Positions 27,217-35,717 of a DNA stretch of 54,448 nucleotides are shown piece by piece. The notes beneath the pieces were generated by a model that was not told where the DNA came from, did no database searches, and worked only from the letters and a program-made list of their open reading frames with translations. Positions within the stretch are counted from its first letter, which is position 1. Each line of letters opens with the position of its first letter. Source of the stretch: Gemmataceae bacterium (lineage in GTDB: Bacteria > Planctomycetota > Planctomycetia > Gemmatales > Gemmataceae); contig SIAJ01000031.1 in the NCBI GenBank assembly GCA_009691845.1, positions 1-54,448 of the forward strand, in the 5' to 3' direction. The position numbers and the translations under genes were made by a program.

Positions 27217-28260
27217 ATGCCGCTTCGTCATGCCGCTTTCATTCTGTTCGCGATCTCCACATCCGGGATCGCGCAAACCAAAGTCACCGGCAATCCCGCT
27301 CGGCTCGAGCGGATCAAGGCCGCCAAGATGCCGGCCATCACCAAGGCACTCTCGTTCGACAATCCAGAAGCAGACGCGATTCTCGCCGCGCTCGAAGTGT
27401 TTCCGCCGGACAATCCCTGGAACTTGCTCGTGGAAAACTGGCCGGTGCATCCGAACTCGAAGAAGATCGTCGCCACGATCGGGGTCGATAAACCGTTCCG
27501 CTACAACCCGGACATGGGTTTTGCCCTCGTGCCGCCGGACCAAAAGACACTCGATGTCAAAATCGTCGGCTACCCGGACGAATCGGACAAGGGGCCATTC
27601 CCCGTACCCGATCTGGTGCCGATCGAAGGCTGGCCGGCCTACTTCAAGGGCAAGAAGTGGACGCTCGACGATGTGCAGAGAAACGTGATGAAAGAAGATT
27701 CGGATCGGCATGGCATCGTCGTCGATCCAACGAATCGGATGCTGCACGAGTTCTATCAGCTTCGCAAGACGGACAAGGGCTGGGAAGCGACCTGCTCGGC
27801 GACGTTCGATCTCAAGTCGAACAAGCTACGGCCGGATGGCTGGACCTCTTCCGACGCGGCCGGCCTGCCGATCTTCCCGTCCGTGGTGCGATATGACGAG
27901 TTGAAACGGGGGGTGGTCGATCACGCACTCAGGGTCACGGTACGAAAGACGCGCCGAGCCTACGTCTACCCGGCCACGCACTTCGCGAGTCGACTGACCG
28001 ACGAGAACCTGCCACGCATGGGCGAACGCTTGCGACTGCGGCAGGACTTTGACGTGTCAGGCTTCTCGGCCGAGGTGAAGCCGATTCTGGTCGCACTCAA
28101 ACGCTACGGCATGCTCGTCGCGGACAACGGCATCGAATGGGCGGTCTCGGTTGCACCCGATCCGCGGATTTCCATCTTGCACGACGAACTGCGTAAGATC
28201 AAAGGCTCGGACTTTGAAGTCGTTCAAGCCCCGCCAGGCTACAAACCGCCAAAAGAGTGA
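27217..28260 (+). CDS. Conserved secreted protein of unknown function
   Basis: 347 residues from the ATG at 27217, with GAGGGG just upstream and a signal peptide (PLRHAAFILFAISTSGIAQ). Conserved-looking blocks are HGIVVDPTNRMLHEFY, LRPDGWTSSDAAGLPIFP, VVRYDEL...VDHALRVTV, RRAYVYPATHFAS and LKRYGMLVADNG. I recall the same order of blocks in uncharacterised exported proteins from other bacteria, so it is a real family, but I know of no assigned function. The Asp/Tyr/His-rich conserved blocks suggest an enzyme or binding site. The next small gene starts within or just after its stop codon. Confidence 0.85.
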   Translation: MPLRHAAFILFAISTSGIAQTKVTGNPARLERIKAAKMPAITKALSFDNPEADAILAALEVFPPDNPWNLLVENWPVHPNSKKIVATIGVDKPFRYNPDMGFALVPPDQKTLDVKIVGYPDESDKGPFPVPDLVPIEGWPAYFKGKKWTLDDVQRNVMKEDSDRHGIVVDPTNRMLHEFYQLRKTDKGWEATCSATFDLKSNKLRPDGWTSSDAAGLPIFPSVVRYDELKRGVVDHALRVTVRKTRRAYVYPATHFASRLTDENLPRMGERLRLRQDFDVSGFSAEVKPILVALKRYGMLVADNGIEWAVSVAPDPRISILHDELRKIKGSDFEVVQAPPGYKPPKE

Positions 28261-28268
28261 GTAACGCG

Positions 28269-28538
28269 ATGGCTCTTAGAAGTTGCGATCCCTTTGAGAT
28301 TCCCATGCCTGCGGATTTGCAGGCCACGCTCCGCCGACTCGAATCGGCCCTCAAGGCTCAGGGCGGGAAGTTCGACGGCAACGCGAGCGCTGGCCGGTTC
28401 ACCGGAGAGACGCCGGTCGGCACGTTGGAAGGAATCTATTCGGTTGAAGGAGACGTGGTTCGAGTGACGATCACGAGCAAACCGATGATGGCCCCTTGTG
28501 GGGCCATCGAGTCGAAGATTCGCGGATATTTCGCTTGA
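28269..28538 (+). CDS. Small protein of unknown function
   Basis: 89 residues from the ATG at 28269; a GTG at 28257 overlapping the previous stop (GTGA) would add four. It is soluble. After a short helix (LQATLRRLESALKAQG) it has a beta-rich part (GRFTGETPVGTLEGIYSVEGDVVRVTI) and ends KPMMAPCGAIESKIRGYF. I do not recognise the family; the helix-then-sheet order with a C-terminal helix recalls small stand-alone polyketide-cyclase-like or ribosome-associated folds only loosely. Coupling to the upstream secreted protein suggests shared expression. Confidence 0.65.
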   Translation: MALRSCDPFEIPMPADLQATLRRLESALKAQGGKFDGNASAGRFTGETPVGTLEGIYSVEGDVVRVTITSKPMMAPCGAIESKIRGYFA

Positions 28539-28542
28539 ATTG

Positions 28543-28620
28543 CGTGGGGACGGACCTCGGGTCTGTCTCGCTTGTTGCTAATAAATGGCAAGGGGGCCAG
28601 ACCAGAGGTCCGGGCCCACG
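28543..28620. repeat. 23-bp imperfect inverted repeat between convergent genes
   Basis: The arms 28543-28565 and 28598-28620 pair at 20 of 23 positions (cores GGACCTCGGGTCTG and CAGACCAGAGGTCC) around a 32-bp spacer. It lies between convergent genes (stops at 28538 and 28625). It could end transcription from both sides but has no T-run. Confidence 0.8.
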
Positions 28621-28624
28621 TAGG

Positions 28625-29788
28625 TCAGTTGGCCGGCTCATTGCCATCGTGAACGAGTGGCTCCAATTCTTTCGTGTTGCGTTCAACGGCCAGCACGATC
28701 TTGCGCTCTTCGGTGCCATCCAGGGATTCGGCAATGGCGGGTAGAATCTGCCGGCCATCCGGGAAGCTGTAACGCATTGTGAACGTGCCATCGGGACGCA
28801 ACTTGACCGGTTCGCCTTGCACGGTCACTCGGGCACCGACCGAGGTGCGACCGAACACGATCATCTCCGCATCGATGCTGAAGAAGAACTTAGGATTCTT
28901 GCCTCCTGGTGCGGGCATGACCGGAGGGGGAAGGCTGACGGAATGCAGAGGCCTGCGGAAGCGTTCTTCCAGGAAATCCTTGAGAGCGCCTTTGTCGCCG
29001 GACGAAGAATCGTACCCGCTGGACATCGCATAGAGTCGATCGGCCTGCTTGGCGTCGGTCTCGGACCAGTTTTCGTCGATCGAATCGCTCATGCCAGCCT
29101 TGGGGGGAGTCACGACATTGGAACGAGCCAGAACATAAAACTGACCGCGTTTCGAGAGGTAGCCGATGTCGAGCCGATACGACTTGGGCGGTTGGGCCAC
29201 TTCGACGTACCAGTTGTTACAGCCGCCGTGGACGTCGATGTCGCGAACAATGCGCTCGGCCGTGCTGGTCGTGTCTTGAGCGCTCACATCGCAAATTCGG
29301 AGAATCGGCTTGGAGTTGTGCCAGTCTTGGCCCAACGCGGCTTCCGCACGCTGAACCGACTGGTGTGTCAATTCCCAGAACGCATGAACCCAGTACGGGT
29401 CGCGAACCACGACGACAATGCGGTCCTTGCTATGCCCGCCCTGGAGACGGCGTGGCGGAGCGTCCGTCGCAATTACTACAGGTGTGGCAGGTTCCGCCTT
29501 CTTGGGCTCGACCTTGATCTTCTTTGGTAGCCCCAAAACGGCCGACGTCGGCGCACTCGGCTTACCGTTGGTTTGGTGCTTCCCATTCAACGACAGGACT
29601 GGAGCAGGTACAGACTTCATCTTTGCGGCCTTTGCTTTCTCGCGTTCCTTGGCTTTTTTCTTCATCGCACGTACGATCGCCTTGATGAGGTCGTCCTTCA
29701 CCAGGGCACCAAACCCCGCGATACCAAGCGACTTGGCTTGATCGGCGAGCTCTTTCTTCGAAGCGTTCTGTAGATCATCAATGTTCAT
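28625..29788 (-). CDS. DUF4912 protein with N-terminal Rho_N/SAP-like domain
   Basis: 387 residues. The first ~45 (LQNASKKELADQAKSLGIAG, then KDDLIKAIVRAM) form a Rho_N/SAP-like helix pair. A Lys/Ala-rich basic linker follows (46-110). The DUF4912 domain begins with DRIVVVVRDPYWVHAFWELT and continues to YRLDIGYLSKRGQFYVLARSN. A C-terminal part holds FGRTSVGARVTVQGEPVKLRPDGTFTMRYSFPDG. The SAP-like domain plus basic linker suggests nucleic-acid binding (inference). The role of DUF4912 is not established. It ends in the palindrome region shared with the convergent neighbour. Confidence 0.88.
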   Translation of the reverse strand: MNIDDLQNASKKELADQAKSLGIAGFGALVKDDLIKAIVRAMKKKAKEREKAKAAKMKSVPAPVLSLNGKHQTNGKPSAPTSAVLGLPKKIKVEPKKAEPATPVVIATDAPPRRLQGGHSKDRIVVVVRDPYWVHAFWELTHQSVQRAEAALGQDWHNSKPILRICDVSAQDTTSTAERIVRDIDVHGGCNNWYVEVAQPPKSYRLDIGYLSKRGQFYVLARSNVVTPPKAGMSDSIDENWSETDAKQADRLYAMSSGYDSSSGDKGALKDFLEERFRRPLHSVSLPPPVMPAPGGKNPKFFFSIDAEMIVFGRTSVGARVTVQGEPVKLRPDGTFTMRYSFPDGRQILPAIAESLDGTEERKIVLAVERNTKELEPLVHDGNEPAN

Positions 29789-30478
29789 AACGTCACTACT
29801 CCATCGCCCAAACCAGTCGATCCCGACGGTTCGGCAATACGTTCACTACACACGTACACACCTGCAGGACTCATGGTAGCAGGCAAATTGAGTGTGTTGC
29901 CGGTGAATAGTCGCCGGAATTCAACACGAAATAATAAAGGACAACCCCAATTCGGCACGGTCGGCAAGCACGAGCGCTGGCTCACGGCCAGGGGATCAAT
30001 CTTGAAGGGCGCGTGGCGGGAGTGGATGTATCTTGAGTCGCCGTAACTGAATACAGCTTAAGAAGATTCGACTGCACCCACACTATCTATGATAAAGATT
30101 CGTTGATGTATTGTCAACGAGAAAATGCATACCGTTGCCTCTCTTCCGCTGCATTCTGTGGGTCGATCCCTCGAAGGGCCCCGCAGTACTCGCCACCTGT
30201 ATTGTTCGTTCGTTCAACGTAAGTGATTGATCTAACTGCCTTTGCTAAGATGGTGTGCTAATTCGAGGTGGCAAAGTGGCCGATTTTGCTCTCAACAGAT
30301 TCTTTCACGGAGGTCAACAGCTGCCTTGAGCGTCTTGAAGCGTCTGCCTGCATATTCGACTTCCCGCCCTGCCTGATGCGACTTCCTTGAATCCGGCTTG
30401 TCGCTCGCCTACTCTCACCAATGCACTCGCCCCACCATCGGCGGGGCTTTCCATCACACCTAGTGGAGTTTCGACCCA
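29789..30478. other. 690-bp divergent intergenic region
   Basis: Between the DUF4912 gene (minus) and the peroxiredoxin gene (plus). I find no gene, repeat of note or clear operator. The section 30060-30130 is AT-richer than its surroundings and is the best place for promoters, but no consensus can be assigned. No PerR/Fur-type box was recognised. Confidence 0.5.
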
Positions 30479-31060
30479 ATGCCGGCCTTCGTGACCAAGC
30501 CCGCCCCCGACTTTAGTGTGACAGCCGTCGTGAACGAGGAGTTCAAGCCGGTCAAGCTTGCCGACTACAAGGGCAAGTACGTCGTCCTGTTCTTCTACCC
30601 CCTGGACTTCACCTTCGTTTGCCCGACCGAGATCATCGCCTTCTCGGACAAGATTGACGAGTTCAAGAAACGCGGAGTCGAGGTTCTCGGTTGCTCGATC
30701 GATAGCCACTTCAGCCACCTCGCCTGGATCCAGAAGCCCCGTGCGGAAGGCGGCCTGGGCGGGCTCAAGTATCCTCTGCTTGCCGACATCAAGAAAGACA
30801 TCAGTCGCGATTACGGAGTTCTGCTCGATGATGGTATTGCCCTTCGCGGCACATTCCTGATCGACAAGGCGGGAATCCTGCGTCACGCCCTCATCAACGA
30901 TCTGCCTCTGGGTCGCAACATCGACGAAACGATCCGCATGATTGACGCTCTCCAGTACTTCGAACAGCATGGCGAAGTCTGCCCGGCCAACTGGAAGCCA
31001 GGCGCGCTCACGATCGACACCAAGAACGCGGGCAAGTACTTCAAGGCCGCGAACGCGTAA
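30479..31060 (+). CDS. Typical 2-Cys peroxiredoxin (AhpC/Prx1 family)
   Basis: 193 residues. The peroxidatic site is [13 protein letters not shown] (Cys at about 48), and the resolving Cys is in GEVCPANW near the C-terminus. Other family blocks are [31 protein letters not shown] and [11 protein letters not shown]. It reduces hydrogen and organic peroxides using thioredoxin or AhpF-type reductants; neither is adjacent. The start has GGAG 12 nt upstream. Length and motifs are normal. It appears monocistronic, with a hairpin about 20 bp after the stop. Confidence 0.96.
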   Translation: MPAFVTKPAPDFSVTAVVNEEFKPVKLADYKGKYVVLFFYPLDFTFVCPTEIIAFSDKIDEFKKRGVEVLGCSIDSHFSHLAWIQKPRAEGGLGGLKYPLLADIKKDISRDYGVLLDDGIALRGTFLIDKAGILRHALINDLPLGRNIDETIRMIDALQYFEQHGEVCPANWKPGALTIDTKNAGKYFKAANA

Positions 31061-31081
31061 GCACCTTCGAGGAGTGACTTG

Positions 31082-31108
31082 TAGTAGCAAGCGTCTCGCT
31101 TGCTACTA
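31082..31108. repeat. 12-bp perfect hairpin after the peroxiredoxin gene
   Basis: TAGTAGCAAGCG (31082-31093) and CGCTTGCTACTA (31097-31108) pair perfectly with a 3-bp loop. No T-run follows. It lies between the peroxiredoxin stop and the next gene and may end or stabilise the transcript. Confidence 0.7.
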
Positions 31109-31150
31109 ACTCACGGCGAGTGCGACACTTTTTAAGTCGGAGAATGGATC

Positions 31151-32995
31151 ATGTCTCGCAACCGGATGCTCGTCTTCGCGATCTTTCTTTCGGTGTTCGT
31201 CAGGACCGCACGGTCCGACGAATCCCCGGCGAAGAAGTTCCCCGATTACCGGCCGGTCGCGGGCTGGTCACAACTACCGCCGAAAGTCGTGCTCGGCCCC
31301 GTATCTGCCGTGGCAACGGATGCGAAGGACCGAGTCTACGTCGCCCATCGTGGCCCGAAACCGATCCTCGTCTTCGAACGCGATGGCACGTTCCTGCGCT
31401 CGTGGGGGGACGACCACATCAAAACCGTCCACGGCCTGCGGATCGACCCCGATGGTAATGTGTGGGCCACGGACATCGGTAATCATCTGGTCATGAAGTT
31501 CGACCCCGAAGGGAAGTTGCTGCTGTCCTTGGGCAAGAAGGGCGAGGCGGGTGCCAAGCCCGATCAGTTCGACCGGCCGACCGACGTGGCGGTCACACCG
31601 AGCGGCGCGTTCTTCATCACGGACGGGTACGGGAACTCCCGGGTAATGAAGTTCGACCGCACCGGCAAACTGCTCAAACAGTGGGGCACCAAGGGCACGG
31701 GCGAGGGCCAGTTCAACCTACCACATGCGGTCTGTCTGGATGCGAAGGGCCGGGTGTACGTCGGAGACCGGGAGAACAACCGGGTGCAAGTGTTCGATGC
31801 GGACGGCAAGTTCCTCGCCCAATGGAAGGAAAGCGGTGCCCCGTATGGCCTCTTTCTCGCCGGCGATCGGCTATTCGTGGCCGATGGTCGTGCGGGCTGG
31901 ATTCGAGTGCTCGGCCCGGATGGCAAAACAGTTGGCCGATGGGGAGAGAAGGGCACCCTACCCGGACAGTTCCAGATGCCGCACATGCTGTGCGTCGATT
32001 CCCGTGGCGACGTGTACGTCGGCGAGGTGACCAACAAACGCGTTCAGAAATTCACTGCCGACACCTGGCTAGGGCAGAAGGTCTTGAGCCGGAAAGCCGG
32101 AGCATCGCTGACAGCCGACGGCAAAGCGATCGCACTTCCGGTCCGGCACATTGTCTACTCGGTGGTAGCCGAGGACGGCGACCGCATCCGCGTGAATTAT
32201 CCCGGCCAGGAAGGGTGGGCGGCGAAGTCCGAATGGGTGCGTCTGTCGGACGCGATGGAGCACTTCACGGGGCAGATCAAGTCGGACCCGAGCGATGCGT
32301 TCGCCTGGAGTCGGCGTGGCGTGGCGAACCGCTATGCTGGGAAGCCCGATCTCGCCTTGAAGGATCTGGAAGAAGCCGTGCAACTAGCCCCGAAAGATGC
32401 GGACCTCGTCGGCATCCGGGGGATGATGCATTGGGCGAACAAGGATCTCGACGGGGCCATCGCGGACTACACGACGGCAGTGAAGCTCGACCCGATCTAC
32501 GCCGTCGGGCTTCGCAACCGGGGGATGGCCTGGAACGCGAAGGGGGAGTTGGACAAGGCGATTGCAGATTACACCGAGTCGGCCCGCGTCGCCCCTCACT
32601 ACGCCCCGGCCTTCCACGATCGATCTGCAATCTGGCGGGCGAAGGGCGAGCCCCGCAAAGCGGTGGCGGACCTGAATGAAGCGGTACGTCTCGACGCCCG
32701 TTATGCCGCCGCGATGTCCGACCTGGCCCGGTTGCTGGCCACCTGCACCGATGACAAAGTGCGTGACGGTAAGCGGGCGCTGATGCTCGCAGCGAAGGCG
32801 AACGAGTTGACCGATGGGAAAGACCCATCCGTGCTCGATGCACTGGCTGCCGCTCACGCCGAGGCTGGCGACTTCGACCGGGCCATCGAGTTCCAGAAGC
32901 AGGCGCTGGCCAATCCAGCTTTTGCGAAGGAATCAGGTGCGCAGGCCCGTGATCGCCTGAAACTCTACGAGCAGAGGAAACCCTGCCGGGAGTGA
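31151..32995 (+). CDS. Secreted NHL-repeat beta-propeller plus TPR protein
   Basis: 614 residues, with a signal peptide ([20 protein letters not shown]). Residues ~45-305 are NHL repeats of the type GxFxxPxxVAVDxxGxVYVxDxxNxRVQxFxxDGKF, forming a six-bladed propeller. Residues ~310-370 look like a small SH3-like domain ([13 protein letters not shown]... GWAAKSEWV). From ~380 to 600 there are about five TPR units ([27 protein letters not shown] type). The combination suggests an extracytoplasmic scaffold. GGAG precedes the ATG. Function is not assignable further. Confidence 0.88.
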   Translation: MSRNRMLVFAIFLSVFVRTARSDESPAKKFPDYRPVAGWSQLPPKVVLGPVSAVATDAKDRVYVAHRGPKPILVFERDGTFLRSWGDDHIKTVHGLRIDPDGNVWATDIGNHLVMKFDPEGKLLLSLGKKGEAGAKPDQFDRPTDVAVTPSGAFFITDGYGNSRVMKFDRTGKLLKQWGTKGTGEGQFNLPHAVCLDAKGRVYVGDRENNRVQVFDADGKFLAQWKESGAPYGLFLAGDRLFVADGRAGWIRVLGPDGKTVGRWGEKGTLPGQFQMPHMLCVDSRGDVYVGEVTNKRVQKFTADTWLGQKVLSRKAGASLTADGKAIALPVRHIVYSVVAEDGDRIRVNYPGQEGWAAKSEWVRLSDAMEHFTGQIKSDPSDAFAWSRRGVANRYAGKPDLALKDLEEAVQLAPKDADLVGIRGMMHWANKDLDGAIADYTTAVKLDPIYAVGLRNRGMAWNAKGELDKAIADYTESARVAPHYAPAFHDRSAIWRAKGEPRKAVADLNEAVRLDARYAAAMSDLARLLATCTDDKVRDGKRALMLAAKANELTDGKDPSVLDALAAAHAEAGDFDRAIEFQKQALANPAFAKESGAQARDRLKLYEQRKPCRE

Positions 32996-33069
32996 TGTCG
33001 AAGCCAGCATTCCATTCGCACCAAGAGTCCGATCCAGGTTTTGAACGCCGGGTGCCCTTACGGCTTGCC

Positions 33070-35097
33070 TCATTCCTTCCCCTTCCCCTTCATCTTTTGT
33101 TTCCAGTTCGCTTTCCACAGCGACATTTGGGCTCCGCTGCGGTCGGAGGCGGCGTCGTAGTTCGATGACTTCTGGCCGGCCGGGTCGATTGATGCGAGTT
33201 GCATCCGGGCTAACTCGCGGACGGCCAGTTTCTCGTTGATCAGCAAATCGAAGAGTTGCTCCATCAGCACGGCCGTGGGTGGGCGTTCGGTTCCGCGAAC
33301 CAGGCCGATGATGTTGGCACGCTGGTTTTCGTTGAACGCGATCTTCATGGCGAGTTCTTCCTGGAAGATCGCGTCGCGGCTGGGATGCTGGGCGATCCAG
33401 TGGCGGATGGTCTTGGCGGCCGCGTCACGCACGGGGGTTGAATCGGCTTCAAGTGCGTCGATGAGGTACGACAGGCTATCCATCGAGCCGAGCATCCAGG
33501 TCGAGAGAACGCGCCGGCCGATTGTTTCCTTCGGGTCCTTCAGCGTGGCATTGAGATCGATGTCGAACATGGCTTGTGCCCTGCCGATGCGAAGTGCCAT
33601 CTCCGTGATCGTGGGGACGGCCTCTTTGCTGGCCGCAGTCGTGGGGACTTGCTTGGTCCAGCGATTCGGGATGCCGACTTCATCTGCGTCGTTTTCGGGC
33701 GCCTGTGCGGCAGGCCCGCCCTTGCTGTCCCACTTCCACTTGGTACCGCCGCCGAGATCGCCCGATTGCAAGAAGCCGGAACGGACCGAAGCGATCCCCT
33801 GGACGACGCCGAGATAAACCAGAGCCCGCGGCGACTCCGGCAGATCGCGATTGAATAACGGGCCACGCGATGGTTCGCCGACCAGGTCGATGGCGACTTC
33901 GGTCTCCCGATTCGCGAGCGTCACGTCCCAGACTTCATTGCGGAAACGGACGCGCACGACTGTCGGCTTCGTGGCTTTCGGGGCCGTGAGGAAGATGCGA
34001 CCGCCGAAGAGGGTGATCTCCGCGTCAATCCCGATGGCGGGAACCGCGAGCGCTAGCCGGGATTCCGCGAGCGGCAGCGGCAGATGCTCGTAGACGCTGC
34101 CCCACATTTGAATGCGGACTCCGCTCTCGGTCAGGATTGCCGGATGAAATCCCGGCAGAGCCAAGACGATATCGGTGCTCGACACCCGGCTTTCCCTGGG
34201 ATCGATTTTCTCCCACCGGATCGTTTCCCGCTTCAGGAACAGTAAGGGTTGGGTGGGCGTGTCATATGTCGCAACAACACGGCGTTCCGAATCCGGCGGC
34301 TTGACTTGAACCGGGCCAACGTTGATCTCTCGTGGTGGAGGCCCGACAAAATCGGGTGCCAACACTTCGGGCATGGGCGGTTTCAATTCCGGTTCCGGAG
34401 TCACGACCACTCTGGGTGCCGGCAGACTGGGGCTGGGAGTGGGGGTTGGGTTGGGCTCGACGCGGGCCGGAGCCATCGCGATGTAGCCCTGGAACGGCTG
34501 CGGCGGATTCTTGGGGACAGCCAACCAAATTGCCACGACGAGCAAACTCACCGCGATCAGTAGGCTCAACAGCCACAGAAGCTTACGCGGGCCAAGAAAG
34601 GTCGTGAGCAGGTCGTCCTCGTGATCGGCGTATTCGTCGACCTCCGCAGGGGCAGCAATTCCTGCGATTGGAGTGTTTTTCACGGGTTGCCGATAGGGAA
34701 GCGACTCCGGTCCGGTCACGAGCCGGTACATGCGTCGCCGGGCGGCCGGCGGGATTTTTGCGGGTTCGCCCAACACCATCGTCAGAATCTGATGGCAGGC
34801 CGCGACTTCGGCGAGCCGCAGATCGTTCTCAAGGGCTGCTTCCTCAAGAAGCGTTACCTGATCGGGGGGCAACACATTATCCAAATATTCGGCAATGGTG
34901 TTCGGGTCGGTCGAATAATCGTCTGCAAAGACGGTCGGGGCCGATAATCGGCGACGGCGCGTGACGGTCTTGATGCGTTCGACAGTTTCCTGGGCGAATT
35001 CGCTCTCGGCCACCTTCTTGCCCATGCCCTTGGCCTGTGCCGGTTCGAGCGTGTCGTCGAGATAAGCCAGCAAAGTTCGCAGCGTGAGTCGCAGCAT
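33070..35097 (-). CDS. Large membrane protein with tandem anti-sigma-like N-terminal modules
   Basis: 675 residues. Two related N-terminal modules are visible: TLLAYLDDTLEPAQAKGM (about 8-25) and TIAEYLDNVLPPDQVTLLE (about 67-85). Both match the opening of anti-sigma zf-HC2 domains (YLDxxLxPxx), but the zinc ligands are mostly absent; one ACHQ remains. A single TM helix lies at about 173-195. A Pro-rich stalk follows (210-265), then a beta-rich region and a C-terminal HEAT-like region (SLSYLIDALEADSTPVRDAAAKTIRHW). It is therefore probably cytoplasmic N-in with an exported body. GGAGGCGG precedes the ATG. No known full-length family. Confidence 0.8.
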   Translation of the reverse strand: MLRLTLRTLLAYLDDTLEPAQAKGMGKKVAESEFAQETVERIKTVTRRRRLSAPTVFADDYSTDPNTIAEYLDNVLPPDQVTLLEEAALENDLRLAEVAACHQILTMVLGEPAKIPPAARRRMYRLVTGPESLPYRQPVKNTPIAGIAAPAEVDEYADHEDDLLTTFLGPRKLLWLLSLLIAVSLLVVAIWLAVPKNPPQPFQGYIAMAPARVEPNPTPTPSPSLPAPRVVVTPEPELKPPMPEVLAPDFVGPPPREINVGPVQVKPPDSERRVVATYDTPTQPLLFLKRETIRWEKIDPRESRVSSTDIVLALPGFHPAILTESGVRIQMWGSVYEHLPLPLAESRLALAVPAIGIDAEITLFGGRIFLTAPKATKPTVVRVRFRNEVWDVTLANRETEVAIDLVGEPSRGPLFNRDLPESPRALVYLGVVQGIASVRSGFLQSGDLGGGTKWKWDSKGGPAAQAPENDADEVGIPNRWTKQVPTTAASKEAVPTITEMALRIGRAQAMFDIDLNATLKDPKETIGRRVLSTWMLGSMDSLSYLIDALEADSTPVRDAAAKTIRHWIAQHPSRDAIFQEELAMKIAFNENQRANIIGLVRGTERPPTAVLMEQLFDLLINEKLAVRELARMQLASIDPAGQKSSNYDAASDRSGAQMSLWKANWKQKMKGKGKE

Positions 35098-35307
35098 GAT
35101 CCGCCTCCATCGAGAGCCCTTCCCTTAATAGTGGCGGCAGCGAGGAGGTTTCGTGCATTATTTTGGGAAAAATGGACGCGGATTGTCCCGCCCTCTATTG
35201 GGGAGCAAAACAGGATAATCACGAGAGCATGAGTCCCGACTGCACCTCACGTTCAGCCTGATTTTTTCGAGACTTCTCGCTCAATGCGACAAACTGCAGT
35301 CCCGATG

Positions 35308-35404
35308 GACCCCGAAGGGGTCAAATAAATTAGCCGGTGGTCGAGCGTAAGCTCGACCACGGGGAGCCCCGATTTCCAATCCACCGACCCCGGAGGGGTC
35401 GTAG
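35308..35404. repeat. Composite palindromic module, copy 1
   Basis: In order: GACCCCGAAGGGGTC (35308-35322), GTGGTCGAGC-GTAA-GCTCGACCAC (35337-35360), and GACCCCGGAGGGGTC (35386-35400), followed by GTAG. Read as the reverse complement it lines up with the module at 35449-35543. Confidence 0.85.
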
Positions 35405-35448
35405 AAAACAGCGCTGCCCAAAACGTCAATCGCATCAGGAGCCGCGTT

Positions 35449-35543
35449 CTACGACCCCTTTCGGAGTCGGTCCGCCTAATTTGCTTTCCGGTGGTCTCGC
35501 TGGCGCTCGACCACCGGCTAGTATCTACGACCCCTCCGGGGTC
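35449..35543. repeat. Composite palindromic module, copy 2 (inverted)
   Basis: In order: CTACGACCCCTTTCGGAGTC (35449-35468), an imperfect hairpin CCGGTGGTCTCGC...GCTCGACCACCGG (35488-35517), and CTACGACCCCTCCGGGGTC (35525-35543). It is a diverged inverted copy of the first module. Confidence 0.82.
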
Positions 35544-35717
35544 AAGACGGCCAAATCTTGTCAGGTTAAACGAGAAGTGTCCTTCTCGATCCCTTCGAGA
35601 CAACCCGGTGTGTCAAGCGACTCGCAACCTTCTCCGCGCTCTTGGTTCCCCTACCACCATCCGTACTATTGGTGAGAACGTACCTCATGATGAACTCTGA
35701 CGGACAAATCTGCATCC

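Larger units (their letters stand above)
35098..35717. other. Repeat-rich divergent intergenic region upstream of carB
   Basis: 620 bp between the large membrane protein (minus) and carB (plus). It holds two composite palindromic modules (35308-35404 and 35449-35543, listed separately). Start-site signals for carB are weak. No gene is supported. Confidence 0.6.

Noticed and set aside
35308..35543. CRISPR-like array upstream of carB
   Set aside because: The repeats are palindromic, differ in length, alternate between two types and lack regular spacers; no cas genes are near.
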